Both the position numbers and the translations under genes were made by a program. From Flavobacteriaceae bacterium (lineage in GTDB: Bacteria; Bacteroidota; Bacteroidia; Flavobacteriales; Flavobacteriaceae): DNA of 8,062 nt. This document shows positions 1 to 6,945 of the stretch, one piece after another. Position 1 is the stretch's first letter, and each line of letters starts with the position of its first letter. The notes beneath the pieces are model-generated. The model ran no database searches and had not been told where the DNA came from. It was given only the letters and a program-made list of their open reading frames with translations. Location: NCBI GenBank assembly GCA_002713705.1, contig PAUJ01000017.1:44918-52979 (forward strand), in the 5' to 3' direction.

Positions 1-1119
1 ATGCATCTTGCTTTTCCGACACAAAAAATTGAGTTAACGTCTATTAACGGAGTCCCTATTACCGAATCTACAGCGGTATTGAAAGCGCTTGATAAAGTTA
101 AGTTAACTGGCGAAATTCAGGATGTAAATGGAAATTTAATAAGTAGTTATAAAGGAGTCTTAGAAGCGAAGCTTTTCGATAAAAATTTAGAAAGAAGCAC
201 TTTGGGGAATGATGGTGTTTCAATAAATGGAGAATTATTGATATTAGATTTCATTACTTTAGGAGAAGTTTTGTTTAATGGCAAAGCAAGTGTAGTAGAC
301 GGTATGTTTGAATTTGAATTTGTAATGCCTAGAGATACAGAAATACCTCTTGATACCGGTCGAATAAGTTTTTATTCTCAAGATGATAATTCCTTAAAGG
401 ACCAAACAGGTTATAATTTAGATTTAAAGATTGGGGGCTTAAATGAGGATGCTCCAGAGGATAATGAAGGTCCTTTAATTAATTTATTTATGAATGATGA
501 AAGTTTTGTTACAGGAGGAATAACAAACGATTCACCTGTTTTAATCGCAAAATTATCTGACGATAATGGAATCAATACCTCAAGTGGAATAGGACATGAT
601 ATGATTGCAATTTTAGATGGTGATGAGTCCAATCCTTTTGTTATTAATGAGTATTATCAAGCAGAGATAGATGATTATTCAAAGGGTGAGGCGTCTTTTA
701 CCTTTAGAGACTTAGAAGAAGGGATGCATACACTAACCCTTAAGGCCTGGGATGTTTATAATAATTCTTCAACTGCAGAAATTCAATTTATAGTTGCGGG
801 TAATGATGATTTGGAAATTACTAATGTGCTCAATTACCCAAATCCTTTTGTTAGTTACACCGAGTTTTGGTTCAATCACAATCGTCCTTTCGAGCCTCTA
901 GAGGTACAAGTACAAGTGTTTACGGTTACTGGAAAAGTAGTTTGGACTAAGAATCAAATCATAAATACAGATGGGTTTTTATCTAGAGACATTGTTTGGG
1001 ATGGGAAAGATGGTTTTGGAGACCGAATCGGAAAAGGTGTCTATGTTTATAAAATTAGCGTAATCTCATCGTTAACTAACAAACGTGTTGAAAAAATTGA
1101 AAAACTCGTTATTCTATAA
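1..1119 (+). CDS. porU: PorU, T9SS C-terminal signal peptidase/sortase (3' part only)
   Basis: This is the last 372 residues of a protein that begins upstream of the window. The frame is open from base 1, and the ATG there is probably internal: no signal peptide follows it, and the opening resembles the end of the gingipain-like (C25) peptidase domain of PorU. PorU is a surface enzyme that cleaves the C-terminal signal of type IX secretion cargo and transfers the cargo to A-LPS. Visible parts are a first beta-rich, Ig-like region (about residues 8-145 of this fragment), a second one (about 155-267), and a T9SS C-terminal domain from about 273. That last domain has NYPNPF at 278-283 and ends in a FlgD-like WDGKD...GKGVYVYKI strand pattern. 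The catalytic Cys/His domain is not in the window, so activity cannot be judged. porV follows after 34 bases, as in other flavobacteria, which supports the call. In Flavobacterium johnsoniae gldJ lies just upstream of porU, and I would expect the same here. Confidence 0.9.
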   Translation: MHLAFPTQKIELTSINGVPITESTAVLKALDKVKLTGEIQDVNGNLISSYKGVLEAKLFDKNLERSTLGNDGVSINGELLILDFITLGEVLFNGKASVVDGMFEFEFVMPRDTEIPLDTGRISFYSQDDNSLKDQTGYNLDLKIGGLNEDAPEDNEGPLINLFMNDESFVTGGITNDSPVLIAKLSDDNGINTSSGIGHDMIAILDGDESNPFVINEYYQAEIDDYSKGEASFTFRDLEEGMHTLTLKAWDVYNNSSTAEIQFIVAGNDDLEITNVLNYPNPFVSYTEFWFNHNRPFEPLEVQVQVFTVTGKVVWTKNQIINTDGFLSRDIVWDGKDGFGDRIGKGVYVYKISVISSLTNKRVEKIEKLVIL

Positions 1120-1153
1120 AATTAAATTTATATTTGCTCAAAATTTCAAAGAA

Positions 1154-2413
1154 ATGAAAAAAATATTATTCCTTACATTATTAAGTTTTTTCTCAATTAA
1201 CAGTATTGCACAACTTGTTCCTGGTGATCCTACAGCTGTCATTCCTGGTTTTGGGGCAGCTGATGATGCAAGAGTTATTACAACGGGTGTTCCATTTATA
1301 CTAATTGCTGCAGATGCAAGGTCTGCTGGTATGGCAGATATTGGAGTTGCAACTTCTGCAGATGCCTTTTCACAACAATGGAATCCTTCGAAATCAGCTT
1401 TTGCTTTATCAAAACAAGGCATAGGAGTTACCTATACCCCTTATTTGGGCAAATTAGTAAATGATGTATTTTTAGGAAATATTACCTATTATAATAGGCT
1501 GAATGAACAAAGTGCTGTAGCAGCTAGTTTTAGGTACTTTAGTAGTGGAGAAATTGAATTAAGAGAGACAATAGATCAAGAGCCTCTTATAGTAAAACCC
1601 AACGAATTACTTTTTGATCTTACCTATTCTTTGCGTTTAAGCGAACGCATTGCGATGGCGGTAACAGGTAGGTACATCAGATCTGATTTGAAGTTACAAA
1701 CTGCTATAGAAGATGCAAATGCCGCAAATTCATTTGCAGTAGACATATCCTCGTATTACCAAAGTGAAGAGATGCCTATGAGTAGTTTTGACGGTCGATG
1801 GAGGGCAGGTATTAATATTTCTAATATCGGACCAAAATTAAAATACGATGAAGTTGGTTCAGAAAGTTTTTTACCAACCAACTTAGCGTTGGGAGCTGGA
1901 TTTGATTTTATTTTGGATCAATACAATACGGTAGGTGTAACTGCTCAGCTTAGTAAATTATTAGTGCCAACACCTCCAATATATGGAACAGAAATATCTT
2001 ATATAGATGAAAATGGTGATGGACAATATGATGAAGGTGATTTAATAACAGGTAGGATAGAAAATAATTCAATCTATAAAGGTAAGGATCCTAATGTAGC
2101 ATTTTTTAAAGGAATGTTTCAATCTTTTGGAGATGCGCCAAATGGAATTAGCGAAGAATTACAGGAAGTTACCTGGGCTTTGGGTGCCGAATATTGGTTT
2201 AGAGATGTTTTTGCATTTAGAATGGGTTATTTTAACGAAAATCCAAATAAAGGGGCAAGACAATTCTTTTCTGTAGGAGCAGGGTTTAAATACACCACGA
2301 TTAATATAGATTTATCTTATTTAATTTCAACCTCCAAAGTAGTAAGTCCATTAGAAGGAACCCTTCGTTTTGGTTTAACGTTTAATTTCGGTGATGAATA
2401 TGATGAATACTAA
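1154..2413 (+). CDS. porV: PorV (LptO), T9SS outer-membrane shuttle protein
   Basis: This is a 419-residue outer-membrane beta-barrel of the FadL-related PorV family. PorV takes type IX cargo from the SprA translocon by binding its C-terminal domain, and brings it to PorU for cleavage and attachment. I start it at 1154 because a clear signal peptide begins there: MKK, a hydrophobic core, then SIAQ at residues 17-20 with cleavage after Ala19 or Gln20. An in-frame ATG at 1085 would overlap porU and put 23 residues ahead of the signal, so I reject it. The mature part opens with a Pro/Gly-rich stretch (LVPGDPTAVIPGF), followed by alternating beta-strand patterns and a final strand LRFGLTFNFG with a short acidic tail, DEYDEY. 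Residues 285-296 (nt 2006-2041) form an EF-hand-like loop with D, N, D, G, Q, D and D at positions 1, 3, 5, 6, 7, 9 and 12. The length fits the family. It is probably cotranscribed with porU. Confidence 0.93.
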   Translation: MKKILFLTLLSFFSINSIAQLVPGDPTAVIPGFGAADDARVITTGVPFILIAADARSAGMADIGVATSADAFSQQWNPSKSAFALSKQGIGVTYTPYLGKLVNDVFLGNITYYNRLNEQSAVAASFRYFSSGEIELRETIDQEPLIVKPNELLFDLTYSLRLSERIAMAVTGRYIRSDLKLQTAIEDANAANSFAVDISSYYQSEEMPMSSFDGRWRAGINISNIGPKLKYDEVGSESFLPTNLALGAGFDFILDQYNTVGVTAQLSKLLVPTPPIYGTEISYIDENGDGQYDEGDLITGRIENNSIYKGKDPNVAFFKGMFQSFGDAPNGISEELQEVTWALGAEYWFRDVFAFRMGYFNENPNKGARQFFSVGAGFKYTTINIDLSYLISTSKVVSPLEGTLRFGLTFNFGDEYDEY

Positions 2414-2418
2414 AAAAA

Positions 2419-2901
2419 TTGAAAAATATTAAAATTGAAATAAATTTAAAAGAATTTGATGCGGTATCTGAACTTCCTGTTTCGATACAAAAGCTAATGA
2501 ATAAGGCGCATGAAGCACGTGAAAAAGCTTATGCGCCTTATTCGCGTTTTAAGGTGGGGGCAGCCCTGCAATTAAAATCTGGTGAAATTGTAACCGGGAA
2601 TAATCAAGAGAATGCTGCATACCCTTCTGGTTTATGTGCAGAACGAGTTGCTATATTTCATGCCGGCTCACAACATCCAGATGCTACTTTTGTTTCCATG
2701 GCAATTACTGCAAAATCCTTAAATCATGTATTGTCTTCTCCTATAGCACCTTGTGGTGCATGCCGTCAAGTATTGGCAGAATATGAAGTAAAACAAGACA
2801 CTTTCATTGAAATCTATTTTATGGGAGAAACCGGAAAAATAATAAAAGCCAGTTCGGTTAAGGATTTATTACCGCTTATTTTTGATGCTGCTTTTTTATA
2901 A
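2419..2901 (+). CDS. cdd: Cytidine deaminase (homotetrameric type), TTG start
   Basis: This is a 160-residue zinc enzyme that deaminates cytidine and deoxycytidine to uridine and deoxyuridine in pyrimidine salvage. The small homotetrameric class is shown by three cysteine zinc ligands: Cys73 in CAER, with catalytic Glu75, and Cys112 and Cys115 in PCGACRQ. Asn62 and Glu64 in the NNQENAAY stretch fit the nucleoside-binding pair, and YSRFKVGAA (41-49) is the usual N-terminal core motif. The frame has no ATG before residue 27. Starting there would remove a normal-looking lead helix, so TTG at 2419, five bases after the porV stop, is the best start. An in-frame stop at 2404-2406 rules out anything much longer. 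An ATG at 2403 lies in another frame and would join this one only if the A7 run at 2412-2418 lost a base. The gene sits in line with porU-porV and is likely their last partner, but it has no obvious functional link to secretion. Confidence 0.93.
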   Translation: MKNIKIEINLKEFDAVSELPVSIQKLMNKAHEAREKAYAPYSRFKVGAALQLKSGEIVTGNNQENAAYPSGLCAERVAIFHAGSQHPDATFVSMAITAKSLNHVLSSPIAPCGACRQVLAEYEVKQDTFIEIYFMGETGKIIKASSVKDLLPLIFDAAFL

Positions 2902-2992
2902 TTATTTTTTTCAATTTTAGCACTAATTACCATTGTTTAACAGTTCCTTATTAAAGCAATTAAATATTTCGCATTCTTTTCAGAATTTATAG

Positions 2993-3023
2993 TTTAATAA
3001 AACCGAATATTATAGTATTTTTG
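2993..3023 (+). promoter_or_regulatory. Likely Bacteroidota-type promoter for pdhA operon
   Basis: TATTTTTG at 3016-3023 matches the Bacteroidota -7 consensus TAnnTTTG in full. Nineteen bases upstream, TTTA at 2993-2996 is a weak match to the -33 box (TTTG/TTG). Transcription would begin around 3028-3031, leaving a leader of about 25 bases before the pdhA ATG at 3056. This is the only sizeable gap between the porV/cdd group and the pdh group, so a promoter is expected here. The -7 match is good and the -33 match is poor. The site is inferred from sequence only. Confidence 0.5.
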
Positions 3024-3055
3024 TAAGCTATTTATAAATTTTCCTATAAATTATT

Positions 3056-4054
3056 ATGAAAAAAATTACAAAACAAACATATTTAGACTGGTACGAAAAT
3101 ATGTATTTCTGGAGGAAATTCGAAGATAAACTTGCTCAAGTGTATATCAAACAAAAGGTAAGAGGATTTCTTCATTTGTATAATGGTCAGGAAGCAATAT
3201 TAGCTGGAGCATTGCATGTGATGGATCTTACAAAAGATAAAATGATTACTGCTTATAGAAATCATGTCCAACCAATTGGTATGGGGGTAGATCCTAAAAG
3301 AGTAATGGCAGAATTGTATGGGAAAAGTACTGGGACATCTCAAGGACTAGGTGGTTCCATGCATATTTTTTCTAAGGAACATCGTTTTTATGGTGGTCAT
3401 GGTATTGTTGGTGGTCAAATACCTTTAGGAGCAGGATTGGCTTTTGCTGATAAATACTTTAATAGTGACGCTGTTACCTTAACTTTTATGGGAGATGGTG
3501 CTATGCGCCAAGGTTCCCTTCATGAAACAATGAATTTAGCAATGCTTTGGAAATTGCCGGTCGTATTTTGTGTAGAAAATAATGGATATGCAATGGGTAC
3601 TTCTGTAGAAAGAACCTCAAATAGTACGGAGATATGGAAAATGGGACTGGCGTATGATATGCCTTGTAAAGCTATAGATGGTATGAACCCAGAAACTGTT
3701 GCAGAAGCTTTAGATGAGGCAATAGAGAGAGCTAGAAAGGGAGAGGGTCCTACTTTCTTAGAAATTAGAACTTATCGTTATAGAGGTCACTCTATGAGTG
3801 ATGCACAGCATTACCGCACAAAAAAAGAAGTAGCAGAAAAGCAAAAAGAAGATCCGATTACCTATGTGAAAAATATTATTTTAGATAAAAAATACGCATC
3901 ACAAAAGCAATTGGATGAAATAGATAAACGGGTAAAAGAATTGGTTAGCGAATGTGAACAGTTTGCAGAAGACTCGCCTTATCCTGAAAAAAGTCTGATG
4001 TACGATGCTGTCTACGAACAAGAAGATTATCCATTTTTATCACATAAATTATAA
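3056..4054 (+). CDS. pdhA: Pyruvate dehydrogenase E1 component, alpha subunit
   Basis: This is a 332-residue alpha subunit of the heterotetrameric E1 enzyme. With E1 beta it decarboxylates pyruvate using thiamine diphosphate and passes the acetyl group to the lipoyl arm of E2. The thiamine-diphosphate motif is complete: GDG at 146-148, and NN at 175-176 inside VENNGYAMGTSV. Other family marks are RGFLHLYNGQEA (36-47), GLGGSMH (97-103), GGHGIVGGQIPLGAG (113-127) and the loop YRYRGHSMSD (240-249), which corresponds to the phosphorylated loop of mitochondrial E1 alpha. Length is normal for the bacterial subunit. Pyruvate rather than a branched-chain keto acid is inferred from overall similarity and from the E2 gene five bases downstream. 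The E1 beta gene is not adjacent and must be elsewhere. The leader has no Shine-Dalgarno sequence and is rich in A and T. Confidence 0.94.
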   Translation: MKKITKQTYLDWYENMYFWRKFEDKLAQVYIKQKVRGFLHLYNGQEAILAGALHVMDLTKDKMITAYRNHVQPIGMGVDPKRVMAELYGKSTGTSQGLGGSMHIFSKEHRFYGGHGIVGGQIPLGAGLAFADKYFNSDAVTLTFMGDGAMRQGSLHETMNLAMLWKLPVVFCVENNGYAMGTSVERTSNSTEIWKMGLAYDMPCKAIDGMNPETVAEALDEAIERARKGEGPTFLEIRTYRYRGHSMSDAQHYRTKKEVAEKQKEDPITYVKNIILDKKYASQKQLDEIDKRVKELVSECEQFAEDSPYPEKSLMYDAVYEQEDYPFLSHKL

Positions 4055-4058
4055 TTTA
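4045..4058. repeat. 14-base AT palindrome at the pdhA/E2 junction
   Basis: TAAATTATAATTTA is a perfect inverted repeat. It covers the last codons and stop of pdhA and ends two bases before the E2 ATG at 4060. It could form a weak hairpin or could be chance in AT-rich sequence. Its position right before a start codon is the only reason to note it. Confidence 0.4.
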
Positions 4059-4059
4059 C

Positions 4060-5652
4060 ATGGCTGAAGTAATTACAATGCCAAGATTAAGCGACACCAT
4101 GGAAGAAGGGACTGTTGCTAAATGGCTTTTTAAAGTAGGTGAAAAAATAACTGAAGGAGATATTTTAGCTGAAATAGAAACTGATAAAGCAACGATGGAG
4201 TTTGAGTCCTTTAACGAAGGAACTTTGCTTTATATAGGAGTTCAAGAAGGTGAAACAGCTCCTGTTGATGTTCTTTTAGCTATTATAGGAGATGCAGGTG
4301 AAGATATTTCTGAATTTATAAATGGGAATTCCAATGCTGAAGCGATTTCTGAAAATAAAAAAGAAGTCATCATTGAACCAGAAGTGAATGTTGAAAATAA
4401 ATCACTTACTGTTCCTGATGGGGTTGAGGTAATTACCATGCCAAGATTAAGCGATACCATGGAAGAAGGTACCGTTGCAACTTGGAATAAAAAAATTGGT
4501 GACCTTGTTGAAGAAGGCGATATCCTAGCTGAAATAGAAACCGATAAGGCTACGATGGAGTTTGAATCGTTCTATACTGGAGTTTTGTTAGAGGTAGGAG
4601 TTAAAGAAGGAGAAACGGCAAAGGTTGATGCTGTTTTAGCAGTTATTGGACCTAAAGGAACTGATGTTGCCGGAATACTAGATCATTATAGTGATGGAGG
4701 TAAAAAAGTGGTAAAAGAGAATCCAGTAAAAAAAGAAATCCTAGCAGTAGTCGAAACTAAAGTAGAAACACCTAAACGTGAAATTCCTGTTTTACCAAAA
4801 GATAATGTTAGAGTATTTGTATCACCTTTAGCAAAAAAACTTGCTGAAGAAAAAGGAATCAGTTTATCACAGCTAACAGGAAGTGGAGAAAATGGACGTA
4901 TTATAAAACGTGATATTGAGAATTATCAGCCAGTAGTTGCAGGCAACTCTGCTTATACTCCTGTTGGTGAAGAAAGTTTTGAAGAAGTGAAGAATTCACA
5001 AATGCGTAAAGTGATCGCTAAGCGTTTAGGGGAATCAAAATTTATGGCTCCACACTATTACTTAACTTTAGAGTTAGACATGGACAATGCTATTGCAGCC
5101 AGAACTGCAATTAATTCAGATCCTGATGTAAAAGTGTCTTATAACGACATGGTAGTTAAAGCAAGTGCTATGGCATTGCGCAAACATCCCAAAGTAAATT
5201 CTCATTGGACAGACACCGCTACTTTAATAGCAAAACATATTCATATTGGTGTTGCAGTAGCAGTAGATGAAGGATTGTTAGTTCCTGTATTAAAATTTAC
5301 AGATCAAATGACTTACAGTCAAATTGGAGCAAATGTAAAAGAGCTGGCAGGAAAAGCTAGAAATAAAAAATTAACTCCTCTAGAGATGGAAGGAAGTACA
5401 TTTACAGTATCCAATTTAGGAATGTTTGGTATTAAGGAGTTTACCTCTATAATTAATCAACCAAATTCAGCAATTTTATCGGTTGGTGCTATTGTGCAAA
5501 AACCAGTTGTGAAAAATGGGCAGATTGCGATAGGTAATACAATGACAGTCACATTAGCTTGTGATCATAGAACTGTTGATGGAGCAACTGGAGCTGCATT
5601 TTTACAGACCTTTAGAAAGTACGTAGAGAACCCTGTTACCATGTTTGTATAG
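4060..5652 (+). CDS. pdhC: Pyruvate dehydrogenase E2, dihydrolipoamide acetyltransferase with two lipoyl domains
   Basis: This 530-residue core subunit of the pyruvate dehydrogenase complex transfers the acetyl group from lipoyl-lysine to CoA. Domains in order are: lipoyl domain 1 (about 4-77) with the modified lysine at Lys43 in ETDKATMEFES, an acidic/Lys-rich linker (78-121), lipoyl domain 2 (124-197) with Lys163 in the same motif, a second linker (198-250), the peripheral subunit-binding domain (about 253-289, SPLAKKLAEEKGI to GRIIKRDIENY), and the catalytic domain (about 305-530). The active-site motif DHRTVDG at 502-508 holds His503 and Asp507. The linkers are rich in Glu, Lys and Val rather than the Ala-Pro linkers of enterobacterial E2. 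The start is five bases after the pdhA stop, so the two are surely cotranscribed. An acetyl rather than a succinyl or branched-chain role is inferred from the pdhA neighbour. The gene is also named pdhB or aceF in other genomes. Confidence 0.94.
   Translation: MAEVITMPRLSDTMEEGTVAKWLFKVGEKITEGDILAEIETDKATMEFESFNEGTLLYIGVQEGETAPVDVLLAIIGDAGEDISEFINGNSNAEAISENKKEVIIEPEVNVENKSLTVPDGVEVITMPRLSDTMEEGTVATWNKKIGDLVEEGDILAEIETDKATMEFESFYTGVLLEVGVKEGETAKVDAVLAVIGPKGTDVAGILDHYSDGGKKVVKENPVKKEILAVVETKVETPKREIPVLPKDNVRVFVSPLAKKLAEEKGISLSQLTGSGENGRIIKRDIENYQPVVAGNSAYTPVGEESFEEVKNSQMRKVIAKRLGESKFMAPHYYLTLELDMDNAIAARTAINSDPDVKVSYNDMVVKASAMALRKHPKVNSHWTDTATLIAKHIHIGVAVAVDEGLLVPVLKFTDQMTYSQIGANVKELAGKARNKKLTPLEMEGSTFTVSNLGMFGIKEFTSIINQPNSAILSVGAIVQKPVVKNGQIAIGNTMTVTLACDHRTVDGATGAAFLQTFRKYVENPVTMFV
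4069..4290 (+). repeat. Lipoyl-domain repeat, copy 1
   Basis: This is the first of two in-frame copies encoding lipoyl domains (residues 4-77 of E2). The second copy lies exactly 360 bases downstream with no gap needed. By my count 56 of 74 residues are identical, including residues 32-51 without a mismatch. Many of the base differences in the conserved stretches are silent. Confidence 0.85.
4429..4650 (+). repeat. Lipoyl-domain repeat, copy 2
   Basis: This is the second in-frame copy (residues 124-197 of E2). The 42 bases from 4429 differ from those at 4069 at only about four positions, all silent. The surface residues between the two conserved blocks (about 141-151) differ most from copy 1. 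Confidence 0.85.
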
Positions 5653-6333
5653 ATGAAAAATGTTATTATAACAGGAACGAGTAGAGGAATTGGTTACGAA
5701 CTTGTACCCTTGTTTACGAATGCAGGTTATAATGTTTTAGCTCTTTCTAGAAATTCAGCACCTATTTCAAGTATTGATCTTGACGGATGTACTATTTTTC
5801 CTTTCGACATCACAGATTCAAAAGATATTCAAATGGTTTCGAAGTTTGTAGAAGAAAATTGGAGACAAGTAGATATTTTAATAAATAACTCAGGAGTTTT
5901 AATTAACAAACCTTTTGCCGAAACCTCAATTGATGATTTTACAAGTGTTTATGAGGTAAACGTTTTTGGTGCAGCTGCATTAACTAAAGCGATACTCCCT
6001 TTTATGAAAAAAGATGGACACGTGGTAAATATTAGCAGCATGGGTGGGGTACAAGGAAGTATGAAGTTCCCAGGTTTAAGTGCTTATAGTAGCAGTAAGG
6101 GAGCTTTGATCACGCTAACAGAATTACTAGCTGAGGAATATAAAGAAACAGGACCTTCTTTCAATGTATTGGCATTAGGTGCTGTGCAAACCGAGATGCT
6201 AGAAGAAGCATTTCCAGGTTTTAATGCTAACGTTACTGCTGAAGGAATGGCTCAATATATTATGCAATTTTCCATTTCTGGACATCAAATGTACAATGGT
6301 AAAATACTACAAGTATCCAATTCGACTCCTTAA
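5653..6333 (+). CDS. Short-chain dehydrogenase/reductase, substrate unknown
   Basis: This is a 226-residue classical SDR fold oxidoreductase. The cofactor motif TGTSRGIG is at 7-14, and Arg33 at the end of the second strand favours NADP(H). Asp52 sits where SDRs contact the adenine. NNSG at 78-81 stands in for the usual NNAG. The catalytic set is visible: Asn103, Ser128 or Ser129, Tyr145 and Lys149 in YSSSK. After the active site the usual Pro-Gly is replaced by Leu-Gly (175-176, ALGAVQTEM). At 226 residues it is shorter than the common 250, with little sequence for a substrate-binding lid. Its ATG directly abuts the E2 stop (TAGATG), which suggests translational coupling. Nothing in the sequence names a substrate, and a direct role in pyruvate metabolism is not implied. 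The fold is certain; the specific function is unknown. Confidence 0.88.
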   Translation: MKNVIITGTSRGIGYELVPLFTNAGYNVLALSRNSAPISSIDLDGCTIFPFDITDSKDIQMVSKFVEENWRQVDILINNSGVLINKPFAETSIDDFTSVYEVNVFGAAALTKAILPFMKKDGHVVNISSMGGVQGSMKFPGLSAYSSSKGALITLTELLAEEYKETGPSFNVLALGAVQTEMLEEAFPGFNANVTAEGMAQYIMQFSISGHQMYNGKILQVSNSTP

Positions 6334-6341
6334 TTTAAACA

Positions 6342-6935
6342 ATGCCAAAAACTCTTGAAAAATATATTCCTCAAGCATCAGTTGCTTCTGTTTTTCAATT
6401 AATTACTGCGCATAACATCTATCTTAAAATTGTTAATGAAAGGGTTACCCGTCACGGGGATTACCGAAAAATGCCTGATGGTCAGCATCAAATAACTGTT
6501 AATTCAAATTTAAATTCCTATCGATTTTTAATCACATTAATTCATGAAATTGCTCATTTAATAGCGTTTAAAAAGTATGGAAGTATGGTTAAACCCCATG
6601 GCAATGAATGGAAGCATACCTTCCAGCAACTTATGTTGCCTTATTTACGACCTGAGATATTTCCTAATCAATTACTGCCTTATTTAGCAATACATTTTAA
6701 AAATCCCAAAGCAAGTAGTGATACAGATGCTAAACTCTCTTTGGCATTAAAACATTATGATGCTCCTAATGATAAAAACTATATCTTTGAAATACCCTTG
6801 GGTAGGGATTTTAGATTGCATAATGGAAAGGTTTTTAAAAAAGGAAAAAAACTAGTTAAACGTCACGAATGCCTTGAGGTAGCTACCGGAAAAATCTACT
6901 TATTTAATCCTAATGCAGAGGTTGAACTCCTATAA
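6342..6935 (+). CDS. SprT-like zinc metalloprotease-fold protein
   Basis: This 197-residue protein belongs to the SprT/SPRTN-like family of zinc metallopeptidase folds. The zinc site is clear: HEIAH at 68-72 (His68, catalytic Glu69, His72), and a third ligand at His86 in HGNEW, the usual SprT spacing and context. The N-terminal helix (about 5-35) and the NSNLNSYRFLITLIHE approach to the active site also fit. Canonical SprT proteins end in a four-cysteine zinc ribbon. Here the C-terminal region (about 147-191) keeps the ribbon-like layout (FRLHNGKVFKKG, then KRHECLEVATGKIYLF) but holds only one cysteine, Cys177, so zinc binding there is unlikely. It follows the SDR stop by eight bases and is probably the last gene of the pdh transcription unit. 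The substrate is unknown. Eukaryotic SPRTN degrades DNA-protein crosslinks, but that role is not shown for this protein. It is unrelated to the gliding protein SprT (PorT) despite the name. Confidence 0.88.
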   Translation: MPKTLEKYIPQASVASVFQLITAHNIYLKIVNERVTRHGDYRKMPDGQHQITVNSNLNSYRFLITLIHEIAHLIAFKKYGSMVKPHGNEWKHTFQQLMLPYLRPEIFPNQLLPYLAIHFKNPKASSDTDAKLSLALKHYDAPNDKNYIFEIPLGRDFRLHNGKVFKKGKKLVKRHECLEVATGKIYLFNPNAEVELL

Positions 6936-6945
6936 ATATATTCTC

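Noticed and set aside
411..632. Reverse-strand open frame of 73 codons within porU
   Set aside because: It lies wholly inside a well-supported gene on the other strand and shows no family motif.
1085..1153. Longer porV start at ATG 1085
   Set aside because: It overlaps the porU 3' end and would bury the signal peptide behind 23 residues.
1138..1422. Reverse-strand open frame of 94 codons across the porV start
   Set aside because: It overlaps the porV signal peptide and N-terminal region, and its sequence is only the antisense of that coding DNA.
2973..2986. Small inverted repeat ATTCT-tttc-AGAAT as a cdd terminator
   Set aside because: The stem is only five base pairs, mostly A/T, and is not followed by a T run. 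No convincing terminator is visible after cdd.
4242..4460. Reverse-strand open frame of 72 codons in the E2 linker region
   Set aside because: It is antisense to the linker and lipoyl coding sequence with no recognisable domain.
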